NCBI GenBank assembly: GCA_009774145.1
Contig: VSND01000010.1
Location: forward strand, 4,532-68,531
DNA length: 64,000 nucleotides
From: Lachnospiraceae bacterium
GTDB taxonomy: Bacteria > Bacillota > Clostridia > Lachnospirales > Lachnospiraceae
Reading direction: 5' to 3'
The notes under the pieces are model-generated. The model had not been told where the DNA came from, searched no databases, and saw only the letters and a program-made list of their open reading frames with translations. This document shows, one piece after another, positions 8,291 through 16,585 of the stretch (position 1 is its first letter; every line of letters starts with the position of its first letter). A program made the position numbers and the translations under genes.

Positions 8291-9227
8291 CCTCCATAAG
8301 CTCCTTATACTGCATGTCCACTCTGATAAGATTCATCTCGAACTCCTGCCGGTTTCTCTGTGCGCCGGCAGCCAGGATCAGCCCTGCAAATACCGACTGA
8401 ATCGCCGCCATCAGTGCAAACCCGCACACGATCAGCGTCGGGAACTTGGGCACCAGCCCGGTGCTGACATATTCCATCAGTACCGGAAGAAAGAATCCGG
8501 CGCTCACAACTGTGAGTACCAGCGCCAGAATCCCGAAAAAATTCATCGGCTTGTAGTTCCGATATAATTTGGAAATGCTCATCAGCACCTTTGCTCCGTC
8601 CGAATAGGTATTCAGTTTGGATTCACTGCCCTCCGGTCGGTCCCGGTATTCGATGACCACATTATCCACCTGCATGTTCTTGTCCGCCGCATGGATGGTC
8701 ATCTCCGTCTCGATCTCAAAGCCCTTGGAAAGCACGGGAAAAGTCTTGACAAACTGATAACTGAATGCCCGGTAACCGGTCATAATGTCCTTGATCTCCG
8801 TGTGAAACAGCCGGTTGATCGTCCCTCTGACCAGAGAATTTCCAAAATTGTGGAACGGACGTTTATTCTCCGTAAAATACGTGGACGAAAGCCGGTCGCC
8901 CACCACCATATCCGCCTGGTGCACCAGTACCTGGTCCACCATCTGACGGGCATACTCCGCCGGGTACGTATCGTCTCCGTCCGTCATGATATACACCTGT
9001 GCGTCGATCTCCCGGAACATCCGGCGGATCACATTGCCCTTGCCCTGCTGATATTCATGCCTGACAACGGCTCCGGCTGCTTCTGCCAGCTCCACAGTCC
9101 GGTCAGAAGAATTATTATCATATACATAGATAACCGCCTCCGGCAGCACCTGCCTGAAATCCCTCACTACCTTTTCGACGGTCTTCTCTTCATTATAACA
9201 TGGTATTAATACTGCTATCTTATCCAA
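8283..9227 (-). CDS. GT2 glycosyltransferase with C-terminal membrane segments (polyprenyl-phosphate sugar synthase-like)
   Basis: 314 aa. The N-terminal GT-A domain opens with VLIPCYNEEKTV and has the metal-binding TDGDDTYP (DxD type). Two hydrophobic helices follow at about 225-285. This is the layout of dolichol-phosphate-mannose synthase-like enzymes, which put a sugar from a nucleotide donor on undecaprenyl phosphate at the inner face. It is coupled by overlap to the membrane protein downstream. Sugar identity cannot be read from the sequence. Confidence 0.85.
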   Translation of the reverse strand: MDKIAVLIPCYNEEKTVEKVVRDFRQVLPEAVIYVYDNNSSDRTVELAEAAGAVVRHEYQQGKGNVIRRMFREIDAQVYIMTDGDDTYPAEYARQMVDQVLVHQADMVVGDRLSSTYFTENKRPFHNFGNSLVRGTINRLFHTEIKDIMTGYRAFSYQFVKTFPVLSKGFEIETEMTIHAADKNMQVDNVVIEYRDRPEGSESKLNTYSDGAKVLMSISKLYRNYKPMNFFGILALVLTVVSAGFFLPVLMEYVSTGLVPKFPTLIVCGFALMAAIQSVFAGLILAAGAQRNRQEFEMNLIRVDMQYKELMEDE

Positions 9228-9377
9228 AATCTGTTTCCTCTAATCTGTTTCTCTTTCTTTTATCAGTATAACATACTGTGTCCTGTTTTCACAATATGAT
9301 TCTCAGTTCCTGTTAAACATTTGTCAGTATCCTTCCCGGCATGGGAGGATCTGCATGAGAAGAACGGCAAAAAAGAC

Positions 9378-9406
9378 TTGTTATGTAGTTTTGAATACTA
9401 TATAAT
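9378..9406 (+). promoter_or_regulatory. Promoter of the DUF1836 gene
   Basis: TTGTTA (9378-9383), a 17-bp spacer and a perfect TATAAT (9401-9406). The transcript would start just before the ribosome site GGAAGAGG. Confidence 0.75.
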
Positions 9407-9425
9407 AAGGGAAGAGGTGATGATA

Positions 9426-10040
9426 ATGACGATAGACCCGCAGGATATTTTGAACAGCATTCTTTCCAGCCTGGAAAAAATTGATTACATCAGACCAAGA
9501 GAGATCCCGGACATTGATCTGTATATGGATCAGGTCACCACTTTTATGGAAGAACGTCTGCATGACTCCAAACGTTACCCGGAAGACAAGATCCTGACCA
9601 AAACCATGATCAACAACTATGCCAAGAACCGCCTGATCCCGCCTCCGGAAAAGAAAAAATATTCCAGGGAGCATATGCTGCTTCTGATCTATATCTACTA
9701 TTATAAAGGAATTCTGTCCATAGGAGACATCCAGAGGCTGCTCGAACCGCTGACCGAACGATATTTCCATTCCGAAGAACTGCCGAACATGCAGTCCATC
9801 TATGAAGAAGTATTCAGTCTGGAAAAAAGTCAGGTGGAAAAGATGAAAAAGGATGTCATGGAAAGCTACCGGATTGCTTCCGATACATTTGCAGACGCTC
9901 CTGAGGAAGAACAGCAGTTTCTTCACATCTTCTCTTTTATCTGTCTGCTGAGCTTTGATGTCTATGTGAAAAAGCAGGTCATCGAAAAGCTGATTGACGG
10001 ACTGCCAAAGAAGGAGACCGCGAAAAAACGCAGGGAATAG
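9426..10040 (+). CDS. DUF1836 domain protein (putative MerR-like regulator)
   Basis: 204 aa. The segment LTKTMINNYAKNRLIPPPEK followed by YSREHMLLLIYIYYYKGIL is the DUF1836 signature, a MerR-like winged-helix fold, so DNA binding is likely. The start at 9426 is chosen because GGAAGAGG lies 9 nt upstream; an in-frame ATG at 9420 is possible. Earlier in-frame codons lie before the promoter and are rejected. The regulon is unknown. It ends at a bidirectional terminator shared with yerC. Confidence 0.85.
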   Translation: MTIDPQDILNSILSSLEKIDYIRPREIPDIDLYMDQVTTFMEERLHDSKRYPEDKILTKTMINNYAKNRLIPPPEKKKYSREHMLLLIYIYYYKGILSIGDIQRLLEPLTERYFHSEELPNMQSIYEEVFSLEKSQVEKMKKDVMESYRIASDTFADAPEEEQQFLHIFSFICLLSFDVYVKKQVIEKLIDGLPKKETAKKRRE

Positions 10041-10043
10041 AAA

Positions 10044-10087
10044 AAAGCCGTATAAAAAGGAAGTCTGACTTCCTGGCATACGGCTTT
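10044..10087. terminator. Bidirectional intrinsic terminator
   Basis: AAAGCCGTAT / ATACGGCTTT outer arms and an inner AGGAAGTC / GACTTCCT stem, flanked by an A-run and a T-rich stretch. It separates converging DUF1836 and yerC genes. Confidence 0.85.
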
Positions 10088-10090
10088 CAT

Positions 10091-10384
10091 CTATACATTT
10101 TCCTCCATCCTCCGAAACACCATATCATATCCGTCGTTCCCGTAATTCAGGGACCGGTTCACCCGGCTGATCGTTGCAGTCGAGGCGCCTGTCTTCTCAG
10201 CAATCTCCAGATATGTTTTCTTCTCCCGAAGCAGCTTCGCCACCTCAAAACGCTGAGATAACGACTGAATCTCATTGATCGTACATACATCCTCAAAAAA
10301 AGTATAGCATTCCTCCATGTTCTGAAGGCTTAAAATCGCATGAAACAGCCCATCTGTCGCTTCGTTTTGAATCCTTTTGCTCAT
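10091..10384 (-). CDS. YerC/YecD-type TrpR-like regulator
   Basis: 97 aa from the chosen start (MSKRIQNE), because GGAGG lies 8 nt before it; an ATG one codon earlier is also possible. The helix-turn-helix reads YLEIAEKTGASTATISRVNR, as in the YerC/YecD family of TrpR-fold DNA-binding proteins. In Bacillus subtilis yerC is monocistronic and poorly understood. It follows the PHP gene on the same strand after a ~95-bp gap, and its own promoter is not obvious. Confidence 0.85.
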   Translation of the reverse strand: MSKRIQNEATDGLFHAILSLQNMEECYTFFEDVCTINEIQSLSQRFEVAKLLREKKTYLEIAEKTGASTATISRVNRSLNYGNDGYDMVFRRMEENV

Positions 10385-10479
10385 CATCAAACCCTCCGTC
10401 TGAATCTTTTCCCTGCAGCTTCTGTCTGTCATTTTAGCACAGTAAAATCGTAAAGTCCAGACTTTTCAGGAAGAATACC

Positions 10480-11199
10480 CTATTGCGCGTACTTGTTGAT
10501 ATAGGCATACAGCTTCTTTTTGTCCGTATTTACTACCAGCTCTTCTGGAAAATCGCTCTCCCGCAGAAGCTCATATGCAAAATCGTGATTGAGAATATCC
10601 TTATAATAATGCGCATCGCTCCCCAGAATCACAGGGACCTGATATTTTTTACAAAGCTTCAGGATCTTCAGATCATTCTCTCTGGCATTCATGCGGAATC
10701 CCCTGGGATTCAGAGAATTGTTATTGATCTCAAGGAGTGTATGGTATTCTTTCGCCGCCTGAACAACTGCCTCATAATCCAGCGGATACCGTCCGTCATC
10801 CGGATGTCCGATCACATTCACATGCGGATTTTTCATCGTCTGAATCAGGCACTCCGTATTCCGTCCCCGGCTCCCCGGTGCAATACAGGGAATATGCAGG
10901 CTGGCAATCGTAACATCCATCCTGCCCAGATAAGGCTCGTCCAGATCCACATTTCCCCTCTCATCCAGAATGTTCAGTTCGATTCCCAGCAAAACCTCCA
11001 GATCCCCATGCTGCCGCTCCACCACCTTCAGATTATGAAAGTAAAAATCATGGCACGTCCCCGGCATCCGGGGCGCATGCTCCGTGATTCCATAGACCTC
11101 CAGTCCCTTTTCCTGCGCCGCATGGATCATCTCCATCATTGTATTATACGCATGCCCGCTGGCAATCGTATGCGTGTGTACATCCAGTACGTCTTTCAT
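10480..11199 (-). CDS. PHP-domain phosphatase (YcdX-like)
   Basis: 239 aa. Metal-binding PHP motifs are in order: VHTHTIASGHAY, TEHAPRMPG, GHPDDGRYPL and GSDAHYY. This set matches the YcdX family of trinuclear-zinc phosphatases; the physiological substrate is not established. It overlaps the HAD phosphatase gene upstream by 4 bp, so the two phosphatases are translated together after purA. Confidence 0.88.
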   Translation of the reverse strand: MKDVLDVHTHTIASGHAYNTMMEMIHAAQEKGLEVYGITEHAPRMPGTCHDFYFHNLKVVERQHGDLEVLLGIELNILDERGNVDLDEPYLGRMDVTIASLHIPCIAPGSRGRNTECLIQTMKNPHVNVIGHPDDGRYPLDYEAVVQAAKEYHTLLEINNNSLNPRGFRMNARENDLKILKLCKKYQVPVILGSDAHYYKDILNHDFAYELLRESDFPEELVVNTDKKKLYAYINKYAQ

Positions 11200-11810
11200 G
11201 GCATCTTATCTCCTTCCAGCAACCTGATAAGCTCCTGCTTCGCCTGCTCTGCATCCCTGACATGGATTCCATACATCCCCAGCCTTCTCGCCGTGTCCAC
11301 ATTCGCCTCTGTATCGTCCAGAAATACCGATTCTTCTGCCAGAAGCCCGTATTTTTCCAGCAGCATCCGGTAAATCGCCGGTGCGGGCTTGATTTCCCGC
11401 ACCGCATACGACATGATCCCGCCGTCCATCTCTTTCAGAAACGAAAGTTCTGCCGCTGCTTCCTGCTTTACCCGTTCAGAAAAATTGGACAGATAATACA
11501 CCCGATACCCTTCTGCTTTCAGGGAACGAATCCAAGGCAGGGAGCCTTCCTTTTCCTTCACCAGCGTACTCAGATCCGAAAAAACCGTGCGGATCTCCTG
11601 CTCCAGACCCGGATCATTGGCGATAAAGCCGTCCAGAAGCTCTTCATTCGTCCATACCCCGCGGTCCAGTTCATTCCATACCGGACTCTGCATCATGGCT
11701 CTCCCCAGCCTCTTTGCCGTCTCTCCCTGGAATCCCATGCCCTGAATATGCTCTCTCCAGCAGAAATCTACCAGTACATTTCCGATATCAAATACAATAT
11801 TTCTGATCAT
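11196..11810 (-). CDS. HAD-superfamily phosphatase (YihX-like)
   Basis: 204 aa. HAD motif I is IVFDIGNVLVDF, with the nucleophile Asp kept and Gly at +2 as in the YihX glucose-1-phosphatase group. Motif II is YYLSNFS, the lysine is in EIKPAPAIY, and motif IV is VFLDDTEANV. Cytosolic phosphomonoesterase; substrate unknown. It starts 2 bp after the purA stop and overlaps the PHP gene, forming purA-HAD-PHP. Confidence 0.85.
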   Translation of the reverse strand: MIRNIVFDIGNVLVDFCWREHIQGMGFQGETAKRLGRAMMQSPVWNELDRGVWTNEELLDGFIANDPGLEQEIRTVFSDLSTLVKEKEGSLPWIRSLKAEGYRVYYLSNFSERVKQEAAAELSFLKEMDGGIMSYAVREIKPAPAIYRMLLEKYGLLAEESVFLDDTEANVDTARRLGMYGIHVRDAEQAKQELIRLLEGDKMP

Positions 11811-11812
11811 AC

Positions 11813-13096
11813 TTATCTCTTCCGGAATATGATATCGTCTCTGCCCGGCCCGTTGGATACCATGGTAATCGGAAATCCGATCTGTTCTTCAATAAATTCC
11901 ACGTATTTCCGGCAGTTTTCGGGAAGCTCATCATAGTTCCGGATACCGCGGATATCGCATTTCCAGCCCGGCAGCACCTCATAAACAGGCTTCGCCTTTT
12001 CCAGCAGACGGGTCACCGGAAACTTTGTTGTCACCTTCCCGTCAATCTCGTAACCCGTACAGACCGGGATCTCATCCAGATAGCCGAGTACGTCAAGCAC
12101 CGTGAATGCCACATCTGTAGTTCCCTGAAGCCGGCAGCCGTATTTGGATGCCACACAGTCAAACCACCCCATACGCCTTGGACGCCCGGTGGTCGCACCG
12201 TACTCCCCGCCGTCTCCGCCGCGGTCGCGCAGCTCATCCGCTTCGGCTCCAAAGATCTCGCTGACAAATGCGCCTGCACCGACCGCGCTGGAATATGCCT
12301 TGCACACGGTAATGACCTGCTGGATCTCATACGGCGGGATCCCCGCTCCAATCGCCCCATAGGCCGCCAGCGTCGAAGATGAGGTTACCATGGGATAGAT
12401 TCCGTGATCCGGATCCTTCAGCGTCCCAAGCTGACCCTCCAGAAGAATGTTCTTCCCGTCCTGTACGGCATTCCAGAGGTAAGCAGACACATCACATACA
12501 TACGGCTCCACCATTCTTCTGTATTCCATCAGTTCCTTATAGATCTCCTCCGCCTGAAGCGCCGGCGCATGATAGAGATGCTCCAGTATGACGTTTTTCT
12601 GTAAAATCACCCGTTCGATCTTTTCCTTCAGCCCGCTCTCCTCCATAAACAGCTCGCTGACCTGGAAACCGATTTTCGCATATTTATCGGAATAGAACGG
12701 TGCAATCCCCGATTTGGTAGAACCGAAGGATTTCCCCGCCAGACGCTCCTCCTCCAGTTTATCAAAAAGAATATGATAAGACATCACAATCTGTGCACGG
12801 TCCGACACCAGAATCCGCGGAGCAGGAACTCCGCGATCCACAATCCCGCGGATCTCCTGAAACAGTACCGGAATGTTCAGTGCCACACCGTTTCCAATAA
12901 TACTGGTAGTATGGTCATAAAATACTCCAGACGGAAGTGTGTGCAGCGCAAACTTTCCATAATCATTTACGATCGTATGCCCTGCATTGGCTCCTCCCTG
13001 AAACCTGACGATAATATCCGACTCCTTGCCAAGGGCATCTGTAATCTTACCCTTGCCTTCGTCTCCCCAGTTTGCGCCTACAACTGCTCTTACCAT
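11813..13096 (-). CDS. purA: Adenylosuccinate synthase
   Basis: GTP-dependent condensation of IMP and aspartate, the first committed step to AMP. 427 aa, full length. N-terminal WGDEGKGKITD is the P-loop with the catalytic Asp, NAGHTIV carries the catalytic His, and GATTGRPRRMGWFD is the family signature. It leads an operon with two phosphatase genes. A TTTACT-17-TATACT promoter lies 90 bp upstream. No purine riboswitch is apparent in the leader. Confidence 0.97.
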   Translation of the reverse strand: MVRAVVGANWGDEGKGKITDALGKESDIIVRFQGGANAGHTIVNDYGKFALHTLPSGVFYDHTTSIIGNGVALNIPVLFQEIRGIVDRGVPAPRILVSDRAQIVMSYHILFDKLEEERLAGKSFGSTKSGIAPFYSDKYAKIGFQVSELFMEESGLKEKIERVILQKNVILEHLYHAPALQAEEIYKELMEYRRMVEPYVCDVSAYLWNAVQDGKNILLEGQLGTLKDPDHGIYPMVTSSSTLAAYGAIGAGIPPYEIQQVITVCKAYSSAVGAGAFVSEIFGAEADELRDRGGDGGEYGATTGRPRRMGWFDCVASKYGCRLQGTTDVAFTVLDVLGYLDEIPVCTGYEIDGKVTTKFPVTRLLEKAKPVYEVLPGWKCDIRGIRNYDELPENCRKYVEFIEEQIGFPITMVSNGPGRDDIIFRKR

Positions 13097-13185
13097 ATGT
13101 TATGTTCCTCCATTTCACAGGTCATACAGACCTGCACTGCATGTTCATAAGTGGCCTGTTTCGTAGCATCAGCCACGCATCCTAT

Positions 13186-13214
13186 AGTATAACGTAAAAA
13201 GATATGCAAGTAAA
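13186..13214 (-). promoter_or_regulatory. Promoter of the purA operon
   Basis: TTTACT (13209-13214), a 17-bp spacer and TATACT (13186-13191) on the minus strand. Confidence 0.65.
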
Positions 13215-13260
13215 GCGTCTGCATAAAATATTCCGCAAAGTTGCTGTGCAGGAGTTACTG

Positions 13261-13311
13261 TTCAGCACCTGCCATGGGTATCTGTTCCTGAAAGACCCAT
13301 GGCAGGGTGCC
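13261..13311. repeat. Dispersed palindromic repeat, short copy
   Basis: A CACCTGCCATGGGT / ACCCATGGCAGGGTG inverted repeat around a 15-nt loop. The ~50-bp stretch aligns with 49731-49780, sharing TGTTCCTGAAAGACCCAT exactly. It has no U-run and lies between the divergent purA and penicillin-binding-protein promoters, so it is more likely a dispersed element than a terminator. Confidence 0.7.
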
Positions 13312-13348
13312 GACTGAGTGTAAAAAGAAACATACATTCAGGTTTTCT

Positions 13349-13377
13349 TTGCATACGGCACAGGTTTGTATTATAAT
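13349..13377 (+). promoter_or_regulatory. Promoter of the class A PBP gene
   Basis: TTGCAT (13349-13354), a 17-bp spacer and a perfect TATAAT (13372-13377), 65 bp before the start codon. Confidence 0.75.
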
Positions 13378-13441
13378 TGCATAGAGGCAGGCAGCTTTAC
13401 CCGCTGCTCCAAATTGGCCTGTCAGATACGAAGGAGTCATC

Positions 13442-15391
13442 ATGCATAAATCATCTGTCAAAAAAAAAGTTAAGAAAAAGCCCGGAAAGAGGCCGCAGAA
13501 AAAACAGAAGGACATGGGAAGTTTTTTCTTCCGCCTGACCCAGATTGCCATGCTCTGCATTGTCGCCGGCGCCTGTTATATCTTTTATCAGGCCGGCTAT
13601 ATCCAGACGGTTCTGCTTCTGCACGAGGAAGCGCAGACCGTTATGAAAAACTCCTCCATTGAGGATTTCCGGACAAACCAGCGCGGAGAGGTATATGATA
13701 CGGACGGCAATCTGATCGCCCTGCTGAAAAATGACAAAAACATTATCTATCTGTCCGGCGAGGACATACCGGAACAGGTAAAAAATGCATTTATCAGCAT
13801 TGAGGACAAACGCTTTTACAAGCACAGCGGTTTTGATCCGTTTGCAATCCTGAGAGCTGTGCAGTCCCTGATCTCCAAAAACAGCATTACGCAGGGCGGA
13901 AGCACGATCACCCAGCAGCTGGCCAGAAATATCTATCTGACCCATACCGTCAAATGGGAACGTAAAGTAGAAGAGATCTTTATCGCCGCTGCCCTGGAAA
14001 AAAAATATTCCAAGGAAGATATTCTGGAATTTTATATTAACAATATCTATTTTTCCAACGGTTATTATGGCATCCAGGCAGCAAGCCAGGGATATTTCAG
14101 CAGGGACGCCGGCGAACTGACGCTTTCAGAAACCGCGTTTCTCTGTGCCATTCCCAACAGTCCCGGAAGCTATGACCCGCTGCTCCACATGGAAAATACC
14201 TTAAAGCGCCGGAACCTGATCCTCAAGAGCATGCTGGAGCAGAAAATGATCTCCGACGGCGAATATGAACAGGCTCTGGCGGAAACCATCACTTTGAATC
14301 CGTCCAAAATCACATTCACACGTACCTGGGCGCACACCTATATCTATGAATGCGCCACCCGGGCTCTGATGGAAGCCACCGGTCTGGATTATGATACCTG
14401 CCGCAGCAGGCTGTACACCGACGGATACCGTGTCTATACTTCCATCAACATGGATACCCAGGAAACACTTCAGAATACCATTGATGAAAACCTCTCCGGC
14501 TATAATACGCTGAACAGCAATGGAACCTATGCGCTTCAGGCATCGGCCGTCTGCATGAACAATGAAAGCGGTCTGGTAACCGCCATCGTAGGAGGACGCA
14601 CACAGGAGGGCATACTTCCGGAGTACAACCGGGCATATATGAGTTTCCGGCAGCCCGGTAGCGCCATAAAGCCCCTGATTGTATACACGCCGGCGCTGGA
14701 ACGCGGCTACACAGCTTCCTCCACTGTGATCGACTCCAAAGAGAAAGACGGCCCTTCCAATTCTTCAGACCGGTACGCCGGCGCCATCTCTCTTCGGACT
14801 GCCGTAGAGCAGTCCAAAAATACGGTTGCCTACAAGCTGTTCCGGGAACTCACCCCGGAAGTCGGGCTTTCCTATCTGTTGGATATGAATTTTTCATCGA
14901 TTGAAACGGAGGATTACACGCTTTCCTCCGCACTGGGCGGAATCACCACCGGGGCAAGTTCTCTGGAAATGACTGCCGCCTATGCCGCCCTCGCCAATGA
15001 AGGCGTCTACCGTCAGCCCACCTGTATCACCATGATCACCGATATGCAGGGAAACATCGTCTTCATGCCGGAACAGGAAGAACGCCAGGTCTACGAACCG
15101 GATGCCGCACGCAGGATGACCGATATTCTCGAAGGCGTCCTCACCCGCGGAACCGCCAGAGGAAAAGGCATTCCGGATATGCCCTGCGCAGGCAAGACCG
15201 GAACGACCAACGACAATATTGACGGATGGTTTGTCGGTTATTCTGCCTACTATACGACCGGGGTCTGGGTCGGTTTTGACTCCCCCCGCGGGAACAGCGC
15301 TGTGGCCGGCTCCACCTATCCGGTAAATATCTGGCAGTCCTTCATGACCAGGCTGCATGACGGCCTTCCCTCCAGACCGTTAAATGACTGA
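13442..15391 (+). CDS. Class A penicillin-binding protein (bifunctional transglycosylase/transpeptidase)
   Basis: Polymerises and cross-links peptidoglycan outside the membrane. 649 aa: a Lys-rich cytoplasmic tail (1-24), one membrane anchor (about 31-55), a GT51 domain with catalytic E121 in SIEDKRFY and GGSTITQQLARN (152-163), and a transpeptidase domain with S407-A-I-K410, S458-K-N460 and K585-T-G587. It has no long C-terminal extension, as in compact PBP1A forms. A clear AAGGAG ribosome site lies 7 nt before ATG. It is monocistronic, ending in a long hairpin terminator. Confidence 0.95.
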   Translation: MHKSSVKKKVKKKPGKRPQKKQKDMGSFFFRLTQIAMLCIVAGACYIFYQAGYIQTVLLLHEEAQTVMKNSSIEDFRTNQRGEVYDTDGNLIALLKNDKNIIYLSGEDIPEQVKNAFISIEDKRFYKHSGFDPFAILRAVQSLISKNSITQGGSTITQQLARNIYLTHTVKWERKVEEIFIAAALEKKYSKEDILEFYINNIYFSNGYYGIQAASQGYFSRDAGELTLSETAFLCAIPNSPGSYDPLLHMENTLKRRNLILKSMLEQKMISDGEYEQALAETITLNPSKITFTRTWAHTYIYECATRALMEATGLDYDTCRSRLYTDGYRVYTSINMDTQETLQNTIDENLSGYNTLNSNGTYALQASAVCMNNESGLVTAIVGGRTQEGILPEYNRAYMSFRQPGSAIKPLIVYTPALERGYTASSTVIDSKEKDGPSNSSDRYAGAISLRTAVEQSKNTVAYKLFRELTPEVGLSYLLDMNFSSIETEDYTLSSALGGITTGASSLEMTAAYAALANEGVYRQPTCITMITDMQGNIVFMPEQEERQVYEPDAARRMTDILEGVLTRGTARGKGIPDMPCAGKTGTTNDNIDGWFVGYSAYYTTGVWVGFDSPRGNSAVAGSTYPVNIWQSFMTRLHDGLPSRPLND

Positions 15392-15403
15392 CAAGACAGC
15401 AGA

Positions 15404-15486
15404 ACAGGGACCATTGCAGATCGCATCCCTGTCCGTGTACGGAACACCTGGACAGGACTGCATTCTGCAATGGTCCCTGTTTCTTT
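15404..15486 (+). terminator. Long nested hairpin terminator after the PBP gene
   Basis: Perfect 17-bp arms (15404-15420 and 15464-15480) enclose an inner CCTGTCC / GGACAGG stem, followed by TTCTTTT. The arms are unusually long for a simple terminator and resemble the palindrome at 33874-33974 in build. Confidence 0.8.
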
Positions 15487-15577
15487 TGATCTGTTTCTTC
15501 TGATCTGCCTCTGCACTGTGAACCGACCGGTCCCAAAGGCAAACGCATGGAACTGCCGCCGCAGCGCCTTTCCTGCT

Positions 15578-16531
15578 CTAGCAGGCAGCTCCGCCTTTGG
15601 TATGCAGGTTTGCTGCCAGAATCTCCTCTTTTCTGGACAGGATATCATCGGACAGAAGCTGTGCCTCCACATTCTCAAAGCCGAGCCGGTCGATGGTCTG
15701 TGACAGGCGTTCGCCGGTCTTTCCCTGTTCCCTGAACAGCAGGATCGTCTTCTCGATCACGGACAGCGCCTCTTCCCTGTCGGTAAATATTTTGCCGAGC
15801 GCACGGCCCTGTGCCACCTTCTTGCCCCAGCGGCCTCCGATATAGATCTTGTATCCATACGTTCCGTCTTCGATCGCATCAAACGGACATTTTTCCACGC
15901 AGCGCCCGCAGTTGTTGCATACGCTCCTGTCGATCTCCAGAACACCGTCCACAACCTTCGCCGCTCCTACCGGACAGTTTTTCTCAATGGCGCATTTTTT
16001 GCATCCGTTGCAGGAATCCTCATCAAAGTTCGGAATATGCTGTCCGATAATTCCCAGATCGTTCAGATCCGGTTTCACACAGTTATTCGGACATCCGCCC
16101 ACTGCGATCTTGAATTTGTGCGGGAGCAGCACCTGCCTGTATCCTTCATAAAATCTTTCATGGATCTCTCTGGAAAGCTCAAAAGAATCCAGAAGTCCAT
16201 ACTGACAGGTCGTTCCTTTGCAGGCAACAACCGGACGTACTTTGGAACCGGTTCCTCCTGTCACCAGCCCTTCCTTCGCAATAAACTGCTGGAATTCCTC
16301 GATTTTGTTATAAGGAATGCCCGGTACTTCCACCGTCAGACGGGTGGTAAAGACCACCTCGCCGTTTCCAAATTTTTCCGCTGCCTCTGCAATACATCTC
16401 TGCTGAGCCGCCGTGATCTTGCCGTTTACGGTGATGATACGCCCGTTAAAGTTATCCGTTCCCTTGTTGTTCAAAAAGCCCATGCCTTTGACTCTCTTCT
16501 CATCTGCTGCGCTTACTGTTAATGCTGACAT
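15578..16531 (-). CDS. Siroheme nitrite/sulfite reductase-like protein with ferredoxin domain
   Basis: 317 aa. It has an N-terminal ferredoxin-like half domain (about 18-90), a siroheme/[4Fe-4S] half with C104, C109, C147 and C151 (the last two in GGCPNNC), and two [4Fe-4S] motifs (CNGCKKC and CNNCGRC, each followed by a CP cysteine). This is the short layout of anaerobic sulfite reductase subunit C and related clostridial enzymes. It probably reduces sulfite or a related oxyanion. It lies 54 bp after the CoA-disulfide reductase gene in an apparent operon controlled by the divergent LysR protein. Confidence 0.85.
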   Translation of the reverse strand: MSALTVSAADEKRVKGMGFLNNKGTDNFNGRIITVNGKITAAQQRCIAEAAEKFGNGEVVFTTRLTVEVPGIPYNKIEEFQQFIAKEGLVTGGTGSKVRPVVACKGTTCQYGLLDSFELSREIHERFYEGYRQVLLPHKFKIAVGGCPNNCVKPDLNDLGIIGQHIPNFDEDSCNGCKKCAIEKNCPVGAAKVVDGVLEIDRSVCNNCGRCVEKCPFDAIEDGTYGYKIYIGGRWGKKVAQGRALGKIFTDREEALSVIEKTILLFREQGKTGERLSQTIDRLGFENVEAQLLSDDILSRKEEILAANLHTKGGAAC

Positions 16532-16585
16532 ATCTTTCCTCCTGATTTAATTTCTGCACGGTAGTTCCTGTGTTGTCTGCAGGTA

